DNA of 64,000 nt. Origin: Acidobacteriaceae bacterium KBS 89 (lineage in GTDB: Bacteria; Acidobacteriota; Terriglobia; Terriglobales; Acidobacteriaceae). The notes under the pieces were generated by a model, which worked only from the letters and a program-made list of their open reading frames with translations, did not search any database and was not told where the DNA came from. The translations under genes and the position numbers were made by a program. The stretch lies in contig KB906754.1 in NCBI GenBank assembly GCA_000381605.1, positions 1,509,147 to 1,573,146 of the forward strand, written 5' to 3'. This document shows positions 51,753 to 59,960 of this stretch, piece after piece; positions within the stretch are counted from its first letter, which is position 1, and each line of letters begins with the position of its first letter.

Positions 51753-52375
51753 CAGTTCTGATACTTCCAGTTGCGCTGCTTGCCTTCGGCGATCCACTCT
51801 ACCGCTTGCGCCACGCGCTTTTCCTTCGTCTCCGCCCGCTTCGCCTCGGCGATCCACTCGTTGTACTCACGCTGACAGGAAGGGCTGAAACCCGCAAAGA
51901 CCTTCGCCGCGGCTTTATTCTTTTTGAGCGCTGCTGCCAATTCCGCTGGCACTGCCGAAGCGGGCTTCACTGACTTCGGGGTCCGCTCAAGCGACTTGGT
52001 TCGTTGTCCGCTGAGAATCAGCTCCGCCGCCTGCCGATAGTAGCCAAGCATCTTCTTGTCCGCCGGAAGATCTTTCAGACTGGTGATCTTTCCCAGTGAT
52101 CCCATGCCGTTCTCGGAGTGAAGCCCGGCCTCGTTCAGGATGGCGTTCATCTCCGGCCCCCACATGCCAACGGCGCAGTGCTGTTTGAACGCCGCCATGT
52201 GGCCGAGGATGACGCCACGAAGCGTAAAGAACGGCATACTCCACTTGATCTGCTCTTCAACCTCAGGGCAGGCCTTGTGGGCAAGCTCGCGGATGTGCGT
52301 CAGAATGGGTTGCGCGAAGGGCTGCGACTTCGCGATGTAGGCGTCGACCTTCGGATTGAATTCCTGTGTTTTCAC
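51749..52375 (-). CDS. YdeI/DUF1801-type protein
   Basis: Protein of 208 residues. The N-terminal half (about 5-120) fits DUF1801: AYIAKSQPFAQPILTHIRELAHK, VEEQIKWSMPFFTLRG and AAFKQHCAVGMWG. The C-terminal half matches the YdeI "OmdA" domain: PAELAAALKKNKAAAKVFAGFSPSCQREYNEWIAEAKRAETKEKRV. YdeI-like proteins are linked to stress and antimicrobial peptide resistance. Start GTG 52375 is chosen since homologues start near KTQEFNP; the GGAGG is 12 bases upstream. It follows the L,D-transpeptidase gene by 22 bases. Confidence 0.88.
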   Translation of the reverse strand: MKTQEFNPKVDAYIAKSQPFAQPILTHIRELAHKACPEVEEQIKWSMPFFTLRGVILGHMAAFKQHCAVGMWGPEMNAILNEAGLHSENGMGSLGKITSLKDLPADKKMLGYYRQAAELILSGQRTKSLERTPKSVKPASAVPAELAAALKKNKAAAKVFAGFSPSCQREYNEWIAEAKRAETKEKRVAQAVEWIAEGKQRNWKYQNC

Positions 52376-52397
52376 GACAGCAGTGTACCTCCGCTTC

Positions 52398-54179
52398 TTA
52401 GACTGTGTCTCCAGCCTTGGTTTTGGGTACGACCGGCTCCGGCTTGATCGGGTACGGCGGCCCCTTGGCGAATACCTTCTGCATCTCAGAGTCGTAACCG
52501 TAGATGTCATCGAAGAAGTGTGTGTGCCCGTCTTCGGTCGCGATCGCCGTCAGGTAAAAGATCACGATTGGGAGCGGCGTCTTGAGGCTGACGGTCTTGT
52601 TATCCGGTCCATCGTCCATCGCCTCCTTTACCTTATCCTCATCCCAGTCTCCCTGGCCCTGCAGCACCCATGTGGCGAGGTCGACGGGCTTCTGCACACG
52701 AATGCAGCCGTGGCTGAAGTCGCGGCGCGTGCGCTCGAACAGCGACACCGCGGGCGTGGAGTGCAGATAGATGTCGTACTGATTGGGGAAGATAAACTTC
52801 ACCAGGCCGAGGGAGTTCTTCGGTCCCGGCTTCTCTCGTACCATTACGGCACCCTGCGCAACCTGCTTCGTGGTGTAGTCGGTCTGCACGACGCCCTTAT
52901 TGTTAGTAACCTCGAAGTTCTTGCTGGCCAGGTAGCCATGGTTCGCCGTCATATGCGGGACCAGTTCTTTGCGTGCAATATCGACTGGCACGTTCCAGTA
53001 CGGACGGAAGACGAGGTACTTCATCATGTGCGTAAACACCGGCGTCTCATGCTGTCCCATCACCTGCCCGACCACGACACGCATCGTGAAGTCCAGCTTG
53101 TGGTCCGGATCGTAGCCGCGAAGAACGAACTCAGGCAGGTTCACCATCAAACGTGCGTGAACGTAGGGGTCGGGAAGCCAGCGCCAGCGCTCGAGCGAGT
53201 CCTGCAACTGCGACACGCGAGTCGTCATGGGAACATTCAGCGACTTGATGGTCTGCGGCGTCAGCTTGCCATCCTCTGTAATGCCGTGCCGATGCTGGTA
53301 GCTCTTCACCGCGGCAGACAGAGAGGAATTGAAGACCGTGCTTGCGGCGCCTAGCGTAACGTCCTCGGCAGCATCGCCTTCGAGTTGTAATCGCGCGAGC
53401 AGATCGCCGGCTGCCGGATAAGTTTCCCCTACGGTGACAGTCTTGGTTACCACCGGCAGCGGCTCCGCAGCTTCATCCTGCTGCTGTTTTGCGAGGTCGA
53501 GGTAGTGCGCCAACGCCTGTTCGGTTTTCCTGTATTCCTCTGAGTCCGGCTCGACGCTGGTGATCAGCTTCGGCACGTCCGTCGCATCCACCGCGTTGTC
53601 GGAGACGAACTCCGCCAGGTCGTATTTCTTTTCCTGCACAGGAACTTCGAAGTTGAAGTGCGAGGGATTCACGCGCCCGATTCGCAGGTCAGAGATGTAG
53701 CGCATCACATTGACGGTCATCGCCACATCAAAGAGGGAGATCGCATCGGCGGACTTGTCGGTCAGTGCCTGCACGCGTTCGGCCCAGCGCGAGGCGTCGT
53801 AGTCTTCGGGAATCAGCCCCTTCTCTGCGGCGTTGCTGAACTGCTGCATGAACGCGTTCGCCGAAGCCGTAGGTGAGCCATCACGGGTCCAGGCCACCTC
53901 GTAATTGCGATCATCGTAAAAGGTCGTGACGTAAGACTCGTAGTCGGAGAAATTCGGCCACCGCAGATTAGGGACCTTGCTGGTATCAACCTTCTCCGGC
54001 GGCAGCGCCTTCTTCTCCACCAGCTTGTGCAGGTTGTCGGAGTACGCATCCGTGTTCGGCGCGGACTTCGACTTGCGGTGCCGGTGGCAGCCACTCGCAA
54101 GCAACAGCACGGTTAGCGCACAGGCAACACAGGTAGAGCGGAGGGGAGATTTCATCATCACGAACGGACCATCCTTCAT
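52398..54179 (-). CDS. L,D-transpeptidase (YcbB/LdtD-like) lipoprotein
   Basis: Envelope enzyme of up to 593 residues that makes 3-3 crosslinks in peptidoglycan or attaches proteins to it. Lipobox LLASGC (about Cys31), an N-terminal scaffold domain, a peptidoglycan-binding domain (about 275-325: TVFNSSLSAAVKSYQHRHGI), and a YkuD catalytic domain. The catalytic Cys is about residue 492 in the block HSTPAVSLF-ERTRRDFSHGCIRV. The insertion before it is YcbB-like. ATG 54179 has no ribosome site; ATG 54158 or 54155, with AAGGAT 13 bases before, may be the true start. Confidence 0.92.
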   Translation of the reverse strand: MKDGPFVMMKSPLRSTCVACALTVLLLASGCHRHRKSKSAPNTDAYSDNLHKLVEKKALPPEKVDTSKVPNLRWPNFSDYESYVTTFYDDRNYEVAWTRDGSPTASANAFMQQFSNAAEKGLIPEDYDASRWAERVQALTDKSADAISLFDVAMTVNVMRYISDLRIGRVNPSHFNFEVPVQEKKYDLAEFVSDNAVDATDVPKLITSVEPDSEEYRKTEQALAHYLDLAKQQQDEAAEPLPVVTKTVTVGETYPAAGDLLARLQLEGDAAEDVTLGAASTVFNSSLSAAVKSYQHRHGITEDGKLTPQTIKSLNVPMTTRVSQLQDSLERWRWLPDPYVHARLMVNLPEFVLRGYDPDHKLDFTMRVVVGQVMGQHETPVFTHMMKYLVFRPYWNVPVDIARKELVPHMTANHGYLASKNFEVTNNKGVVQTDYTTKQVAQGAVMVREKPGPKNSLGLVKFIFPNQYDIYLHSTPAVSLFERTRRDFSHGCIRVQKPVDLATWVLQGQGDWDEDKVKEAMDDGPDNKTVSLKTPLPIVIFYLTAIATEDGHTHFFDDIYGYDSEMQKVFAKGPPYPIKPEPVVPKTKAGDTV

Positions 54180-54275
54180 GGCGCAACTATTTTTGGGGGT
54201 GCCGATTTATTATGCCGGAATTCGCGGGGAATTCGAGGAAAACCACGGCGCGACGGGTAGCGACCCAGATGCAGG

Positions 54276-55478
54276 CTAGCGGGCGATTACAGGCAACGCC
54301 GCCAGGCAGAGCATCGCTTGCGTCACAAGGACCCCACCCGAGAGGACGAGAAACATCCTCCGTTGCTGCGTCTCCAGCGCGTCCGCGAACACGCCACCCA
54401 CAAACGTAAACAAGAACGGCAGCGCCCAAAGCCACGGCTGGGACACCGTCTGCGTTGTCACCAGTGGGAAAAGAAGCAGCACCATCACCAGAGGCGCCGT
54501 ATTGCCGAAGTAGCGGCAGCGTCGTACCGCAACGTAGAGCAATAGAGCCACAAATGTTGCCACAACGATCGGCCCATTTGCCATATTCAGGAAGAAGCGT
54601 GCGGCCCCGTCCAATGCAAACCATGACCGCGCCCCGCCGCCGGTAAATACGTAGCTAAACGCTGCGGGCCGGAACGAAAAGAAAGCAAACAGGATTGCCA
54701 CTGCCCCCACAGCGGAGAAGACCATGATCTGCATCACGTGGCTGCGACGCCGCTCCGCCAGGTACATCATCCACACCACCGCCATCACGAAGCCGATCAT
54801 CGCTGCCAGTAGATGCGCGGCTGCCGTCAGCCCCAGTGCTACCGTCATCAGCGCGATGCGTGGCTTCCACTTGCTGCGCGGACCCTGCATCGCGTGGGCC
54901 ACTCCCATCGCGGCATACACCAGCCCGTAGAGCCCCCACATTGCCAGCACATCGTTGTTCGGCATTACCGAGTAGCGCACGATGGCGGGGCAAAAGCAGT
55001 ACAACCCCAACGCGAAGAAGCCGCCTTCATTGCCAAAAAGACGCCGTGACACCCACCAAAGACCGCCGCCAAGCCACACTGCGAAGAAGATGAACGGCAG
55101 ATGCAGCAGATACTTCACGCTGAAGAGTTCGTGCCGTGCCTCCCACGTCGAGCCGTGCAGCGTCCCTTCGCCGTACAGTCTGTTCTCTGGTTTGCGCATC
55201 CTGTCCGCGCCAAGCATCGCAAGCCGCTGCACGGTCAGTGGAAGCCCCGCGACGCGATAGGCGAAGGTGCCATCCCCATTCAGGTTGCCGCAGGTTGTAA
55301 AGTAGCCGGCCAACGGCGAAGGCCGCTCCCACATCTCACGGCCGCACTCGGCGTAACGATAGTCCTGCTGGGAGAGCTGCTGATGGCTCACCACCCACAG
55401 GCATTCCACCAGAAAAACCAGCAGGAGCAGCGCGGCCAGTCGCTGTGGTCGACCGATCTTGATGCGGGGGAGCTTCAT
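54276..55478 (-). CDS. Multi-pass membrane protein, glycosyltransferase (GT39/PMT)-like
   Basis: Integral membrane protein of 400 residues with about ten helices. After the first helix a periplasmic loop includes SQQDYRYAECGREMWERPS and a conserved Asp/Glu-rich start, then RRLFGNEGGFFALGLYCFCPAIVRYSVMPNNDVLAMWG resembles the dolichyl-phosphate-mannose mannosyltransferase (GT39) and ArnT clan. Such proteins use polyprenyl-phosphate sugars. No confident family. ATG 55478. Separated from the transpeptidase by 96 bases. Confidence 0.7.
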   Translation of the reverse strand: MKLPRIKIGRPQRLAALLLLVFLVECLWVVSHQQLSQQDYRYAECGREMWERPSPLAGYFTTCGNLNGDGTFAYRVAGLPLTVQRLAMLGADRMRKPENRLYGEGTLHGSTWEARHELFSVKYLLHLPFIFFAVWLGGGLWWVSRRLFGNEGGFFALGLYCFCPAIVRYSVMPNNDVLAMWGLYGLVYAAMGVAHAMQGPRSKWKPRIALMTVALGLTAAAHLLAAMIGFVMAVVWMMYLAERRRSHVMQIMVFSAVGAVAILFAFFSFRPAAFSYVFTGGGARSWFALDGAARFFLNMANGPIVVATFVALLLYVAVRRCRYFGNTAPLVMVLLLFPLVTTQTVSQPWLWALPFLFTFVGGVFADALETQQRRMFLVLSGGVLVTQAMLCLAALPVIAR

Positions 55479-55617
55479 GCGTTGAATTGCCGGCCTTTAC
55501 ATGTCATCTATTCTTGTCCCGCATTCGGCTGTCGTCCCACGACAAACCCCATCTCTTCACCAGCTGCACCAGCCGGAGACGAGCGGCGGCCGCATCTTCA
55601 AGTGTATCGTGAGATAT

Positions 55618-56055
55618 ATGCAGTCGCTTTCCTTTACCCCAGGCCGCGCTTTTCTTTCTTCCAACTCAACCACAGTCCCGTGGACCGTCGTCTTCGAGGA
55701 CGAAGGCGTCGCCGGCTACTTTTATGCCTGTGATCGATCCCAAGAAGTTCACGAAAACAGCATTCTCGACGCAATGCTCATCTACAACGTCGCCGCACTT
55801 GCCAAGAGCGATGCCGAGAATCAGCGTCCCGAGCCACAGCGCATCGCCTCGGTCGAGTGGTCGCGCGACGGACTGCAGGCCGTACTGTATTTGGACGGAA
55901 CCGCCCAGGCCCTCTATGACTTTCAGTCGCGCTGCGGTTACTGCCGGATGGACTTCCCCAACTTCCGCGAAGAGAGGGGCGACACCTGGCGGAAATCCAC
56001 GCATGCGTGGTCCGACGCCGCCCTTCAGCGCTTCGAATCCGCTCTCTACGCCTAG
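55618..56055 (+). CDS. DUF2251-family protein
   Basis: Cytoplasmic protein of 145 residues. VVFEDEGVAGYFYACD, LDAMLIYNVA, EWSRDGLQAVLYLDG and the aromatic segment YCRMDFPN fit DUF2251, small uncharacterised proteins. No catalytic residues apparent. ATG 55618 is chosen over the longer frame (from 55501) as the upstream part lacks conservation; ribosome site GTGAG is weak. The stop overlaps the stop of the convergent HAD gene by four bases. Confidence 0.75.
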   Translation: MQSLSFTPGRAFLSSNSTTVPWTVVFEDEGVAGYFYACDRSQEVHENSILDAMLIYNVAALAKSDAENQRPEPQRIASVEWSRDGLQAVLYLDGTAQALYDFQSRCGYCRMDFPNFREERGDTWRKSTHAWSDAALQRFESALYA

Positions 56056-56579
56056 CCCAGAAAGAGCTCTTCCACTTCCAGCCAGTCTTTAACTCGCCTG
56101 TACCCGGTGACACCGACGTTGTGCGGCGAGCTGAACAATATTCCGTCGCCCTTGAAGCGCCGCAGCTGCCGTGGGTTGTCATCGATCAGATAGTCCGCGC
56201 GCAGAATGCTCTTATCGCCGCAGTAGACGATGTGCGACGCGGGAATGAACGGAAAGTGCTTCCCCAGCCACCGGTACTTCGCCTGAAAGGAAGTGGGAAC
56301 CTCCATCGCTGCGGTCGCGATGAACACTTCATAGTTCATCTGCAGCCTTTGCAATACCCGCTGCGACTCCGGCATCACCGCAAGCACGTCGAAGAAGTCG
56401 TCTGACCGTAGATACGCCTCAAGCACATCGTGACGGTCCGACGAGACTACCTCCCACAACCACTTTCCCTGGAGATCCTGGAGCGTGATCTCCTCGCCGA
56501 AGTGCCTGTTATAGCGCAGCAGATGCTCTCCGAGAGCGTCCGCCATCACCTCATCCATGTCTACACAAATCCGCTTCAC
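56052..56579 (-). CDS. 5'(3')-deoxyribonucleotidase-like HAD hydrolase
   Basis: HAD-superfamily phosphatase of 175 residues. Motif I is KRICVDMDEVMADAL with both catalytic Asp (residues about 7 and 9). Motif II/III: YEVFIATAAMEVP (Thr) and KSILRADYLIDDNPRQL (Asp pair). The pattern and size match the NT5C deoxynucleotidase family, which dephosphorylates deoxynucleoside monophosphates. GTG 56579 has CAGGA 5-6 bases upstream; the frame extends to 56702 without support. It is downstream of the zinc-ribbon coiled-coil gene by 25 bases. Confidence 0.88.
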   Translation of the reverse strand: MKRICVDMDEVMADALGEHLLRYNRHFGEEITLQDLQGKWLWEVVSSDRHDVLEAYLRSDDFFDVLAVMPESQRVLQRLQMNYEVFIATAAMEVPTSFQAKYRWLGKHFPFIPASHIVYCGDKSILRADYLIDDNPRQLRRFKGDGILFSSPHNVGVTGYRRVKDWLEVEELFLG

Positions 56580-56604
56580 GTTTTCCTGACCACCAAGTAT
56601 TTGT

Positions 56605-57384
56605 TCAAAGAGAACGAATGATTGACGCTGCGATACTCTCCACCGGGACCGTCTTGCGCTGCGGAGAGTCGCGCGCCGGATCGTAGTACAGCAATCGCCC
56701 ACAGCTCTCGCAGGTCATCATCGACTCCTGGTTATCGCGATCACGCAGATCGTTCCAGCGTTGCGGCCGCACCATCATCTGGCAAGCCATGCACTTCTGA
56801 TTGAGCGCCTCCGCAACCGCAGTCCCTTTGGCCTTCGCGATGCGGTCGTAGGTTGAAAGTGCGCTCTCGGAAATCTCCGCACGCACAGCCTTGCGTTTCT
56901 CTTCGACTGCGACCAGCAGGATCTTGTCTTGTGCGACCGTCTCGTTTGCTCGCACCCGTTCGCGTTCCAAAGTGGCCGTCGCATCAGTCACGGCCTCATC
57001 GGCCAGTGTCTTCTGCGACTCGAAGCCTTCACTGCGTTCCATGCTTTCGAGCTCTGCGTCTTCAAGACGGCTAACCTCTGCCTGGCAAAATGCAATCTCG
57101 TGTTCGAACGCGGTCACCTGCACGGTTGTGGTCGCGAGATCCAGCTGTTTGCGAACGCGCGCTATCTTCGCCTGGTGATCTTTAACGTCGGATTCCTGTC
57201 GCCGCCGCAATGTCTCTTCCTTGGCGATCAGATCGACGATCACGGCCCGCTGCCCTTCGGTTGCCTTCGCCTTCGCCTCGAGCGCAGCTGCGTGCTTCGG
57301 CAGTGCGGCCATCTCATCGCGCAATCGCTTGGCTTCCACATCGTGTGCCTGCAACACAATCAACTTCTCAAGATCCGGATGCAT
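56605..57384 (-). CDS. C4-type zinc-ribbon coiled-coil protein
   Basis: Protein of 259 residues: a long coiled coil (about 5-180, e.g. EVEAKRLRDEMAALPKHAAALEAKAKATE) and a C-terminal ribbon (about 200-235) with CMACQ and CESCGRLLYYDP. These are the DUF164/CT398 family, proposed to bind nucleic acids or the flagellar/secretion machinery. ATG 57384 has GAGAG 6 bases upstream; GTG 57411 is a weaker alternative. First gene with the HAD phosphatase. Confidence 0.88.
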   Translation of the reverse strand: MHPDLEKLIVLQAHDVEAKRLRDEMAALPKHAAALEAKAKATEGQRAVIVDLIAKEETLRRRQESDVKDHQAKIARVRKQLDLATTTVQVTAFEHEIAFCQAEVSRLEDAELESMERSEGFESQKTLADEAVTDATATLERERVRANETVAQDKILLVAVEEKRKAVRAEISESALSTYDRIAKAKGTAVAEALNQKCMACQMMVRPQRWNDLRDRDNQESMMTCESCGRLLYYDPARDSPQRKTVPVESIAASIIRSL

Positions 57385-57486
57385 TTGCGTCTCTCTTTCC
57401 ACTTCGTCCACCGTGTCGAGCCATCCCGACTCCGGTGGAAACCTCGAAGTCTAGCACCACCCTGTTCCCTATGTTAAGTATGCGCC

Positions 57487-59166
57487 TTAGGTCTTATTTA
57501 CGTTGATGTAGTAGAGATCTGTCGCTACATCTAACTGGTCCTTGGTCAGCGGGGTCTTCATCGTCTGCCACTCCGTCGTGGGGTGGATCGTCTCCCAGTG
57601 CTCTTTCAAGCCTACCCGCACCGGCATCGCAAACGCCTTCTCGTCGGCAACCCAGCGGTATTGGACCGTGCCCGCTGCGTCATCGAACTTCAACTCGAGC
57701 GTCGGAATCGCTGTGTGCCGCAGATACTGGTCGAAGACGGGCGTCAGGTCCATCCCTGTCTGCTGATTGAAGTACTGAACGATATCTTCCGTCATGATGT
57801 TCTGATACTTGTACTTCTGGTAGTAGCCGCGAAGCATCGGCCACCATTTCGCATCGTCGTTCACAATGCTGCGCAGCGTATTGATGAAGAGGGCCCCTTT
57901 GAAGTACTGGTCCTGCGGCGGTTCCGCGTTGGTGCCGCGCGCCGTGATGATAGGGCGATCATTCTTGACTTTCTTCTTATAGGCATTGAGGTACTTCATC
58001 GCATCGTCGTAGCCGTAGGTGTACTCGACGTAGAGGCTCTCGAGATACGTCGTCCAGCCTTCGTGGATCCACATGTCCGACTTGTCGGCGGCCGTTATCG
58101 CATTACCGAACCACTCATGCCCGCTCTCGTGGATGATGATGAAGTCGAAGCGCGGGCTGATGCCGACGCCTGTCCAATCGCGCTCGAGATAGCCGTTCTT
58201 GAAGTGGTTACCGTAGGCCACCGCGCTCTGATGTTCCATTCCCGAATACGGCACTTCGACAAGCTTGTAGCCATCCTTCTTGAAGGGATATTCGCCGAGA
58301 TAGTGGTAGTAGGCCTTCATCATGCCCGGCACCTGCGCAAACTGCCGCTTTGCGCCTTCCATGTCTTCGGGCAACACATAGTAGTCGAGCGATAGGCCTT
58401 CGAACTTGTCGCCGAAGTGAACGTAGTTGCCGATATTCAGCGCGACGTCGTAGTTGTTGATCGGGTAATGCACCAGCCAATCCCAACGAGTGTAGCCATC
58501 GCCGAGATCTTTCTTTCCCATAAATCTTCCGTTCGAAACATCCATCAGGCCGTTGGGCACGGCGACGGTGATGAGCATGCCCTCTTGAGGCTCATCGCGC
58601 CACTGTTCCTTGTTGGGCCACCAGACGTAAGCGCCATCCCCTTCGCAGGCGGTGTTGATCCATGGGTGCCCGGCAGTGTCCTGTTTGAAGGTGAAGCAGC
58701 CGAACCGCCCCGTCTCCGGCGGATTTCCCGAGTAGTGAACGTCGATCGAATAAGTGCGGCCAGTTTGCAGCGTCTTCGGGAAATCCACGTAGAAGGTGCC
58801 CCCGTCGCGCTCATACTTCAACGTCGTCGAACCCATCACGACCTTGTCGATTTGCAGCGTTGAATAGAGCTCAAGCTGAATGCGCGAGCCGTCCTGCAGC
58901 ATCTTGAAGCGAATCGTGTTGGTTCCGCTGATGAATTTTTTGTCGGTGTCGACCCGCACGTCGAGGTGGTAGAAGAGTAGATCGTTGTTCGCTCGATACG
59001 GTCCGTTCGCACCACGCAGAAGGTCGCCGGGCGTCGGCTCCTTGACCGCTGGTAGTGTGCTCGGGGGCGTAGCCTGTTGAGAAGTCTGTGCCGAAAGAGA
59101 GACCGCAGCACAGGCCAACAAGACAACAATCATGAGGGGCCGATTGCAAAGACCGTATTTAAGCAT
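57487..59166 (-). CDS. M1-family zinc aminopeptidase, secreted
   Basis: Exported metallopeptidase of 559 residues. Signal peptide about 1-26 (ends LSAQ). The N-terminal beta saddle (YHLDVRVDTDKKFISGTNTI) is followed by the exopeptidase loop GMEHQSAVAYG (variant of GAMEN) and HESGHEWFGN (zinc HExxH, about 346-350), then WIHEGWTTYLES with the third ligand Glu. The ERAP-like C-terminal helical domain is absent, giving a short M1 enzyme common in this phylum. Removes N-terminal residues from periplasmic peptides. Confidence 0.94.
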   Translation of the reverse strand: MLKYGLCNRPLMIVVLLACAAVSLSAQTSQQATPPSTLPAVKEPTPGDLLRGANGPYRANNDLLFYHLDVRVDTDKKFISGTNTIRFKMLQDGSRIQLELYSTLQIDKVVMGSTTLKYERDGGTFYVDFPKTLQTGRTYSIDVHYSGNPPETGRFGCFTFKQDTAGHPWINTACEGDGAYVWWPNKEQWRDEPQEGMLITVAVPNGLMDVSNGRFMGKKDLGDGYTRWDWLVHYPINNYDVALNIGNYVHFGDKFEGLSLDYYVLPEDMEGAKRQFAQVPGMMKAYYHYLGEYPFKKDGYKLVEVPYSGMEHQSAVAYGNHFKNGYLERDWTGVGISPRFDFIIIHESGHEWFGNAITAADKSDMWIHEGWTTYLESLYVEYTYGYDDAMKYLNAYKKKVKNDRPIITARGTNAEPPQDQYFKGALFINTLRSIVNDDAKWWPMLRGYYQKYKYQNIMTEDIVQYFNQQTGMDLTPVFDQYLRHTAIPTLELKFDDAAGTVQYRWVADEKAFAMPVRVGLKEHWETIHPTTEWQTMKTPLTKDQLDVATDLYYINVNKT

Positions 59167-59206
59167 TAGAGCTAGCCTACCGCGATTCTCCGGAATTGCG
59201 TGCAGG

Positions 59207-59836
59207 TCAATCCCGCTTCTCGACGAGAGCTTTCATCGCGAGGCTTTCCGCCGTGTTCAACTCTGCCAAACCCCTGGCAACGCCGCTGCGATCCTGCTCC
59301 GAGCGGTTCTGGCTGACCTTCCACTTGCCTTCGAGGCGCTCGATAACCATCTCTAACCCGACGATCCCCTTCACAAGCGATGCGACGTAGTCCGCAGGAG
59401 CGTCCCCAACCTTCCAGGGGATAGGCGAGTCCGCCTCGTGAATCCGCGTCAGGTTGGTGAGATGGGCCATCAACCATTCGGCGTCCTCGATCACCTTCAG
59501 ATGCCCATAAGCATGAACGACCGCATAGTTCCAGGTCGGAACCACCTTCCCGGTCTCCTGCTTTTCCGGGTACCACGACGGTGTGATGTAGTGATGCGGG
59601 CCGGCGAATATTGCAAGCGCCTCGACGGAGGGAGTGTAGTCCCGCCATTGCGTATTGGCTCGCGAGATATGACCCTTCAAGCGCCCCATAGCCCCGTTTT
59701 GCTCCAGCACCGTAGGAATATGCGAGGCAAACAGACCAGAGGTCCCCATAGTGACGAGCGAGGCGAACGGCTGATCGTCCATAAACTTGTGGAGTACAGG
59801 GACACGATCCTCTTTATAGGCACGGGGAATGTACAT
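59207..59836 (-). CDS. PaiB-like FMN-binding protein
   Basis: Protein of 209 residues of the PaiB/FMN-binding split-barrel family. MYIPRAYKEDR at the start, FASLVTMG, GHISRANTQWRD and FAGPHHYITPSWY are family hallmarks; WNYAVVHAYG is the conserved strand. PaiB has been called a negative transcriptional regulator in Bacillus, but the fold suggests a flavin or F420-type enzyme. GAGGAG lies 5 bases before ATG 59836. Divergent from an EmrB-type exporter; a 124-base shared control region. Confidence 0.92.
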   Translation of the reverse strand: MYIPRAYKEDRVPVLHKFMDDQPFASLVTMGTSGLFASHIPTVLEQNGAMGRLKGHISRANTQWRDYTPSVEALAIFAGPHHYITPSWYPEKQETGKVVPTWNYAVVHAYGHLKVIEDAEWLMAHLTNLTRIHEADSPIPWKVGDAPADYVASLVKGIVGLEMVIERLEGKWKVSQNRSEQDRSGVARGLAELNTAESLAMKALVEKRD

Positions 59837-59960
59837 TGAGACTCCTCGAATGGCTGACTCTGGGGAATACAACCCATCAAAATGCAACATAAATCATTGT
59901 AAAGATTACGTAAAAACTCTGAATCCCGCGTCGAATCGCCACAATCCAATGACCTAACGC

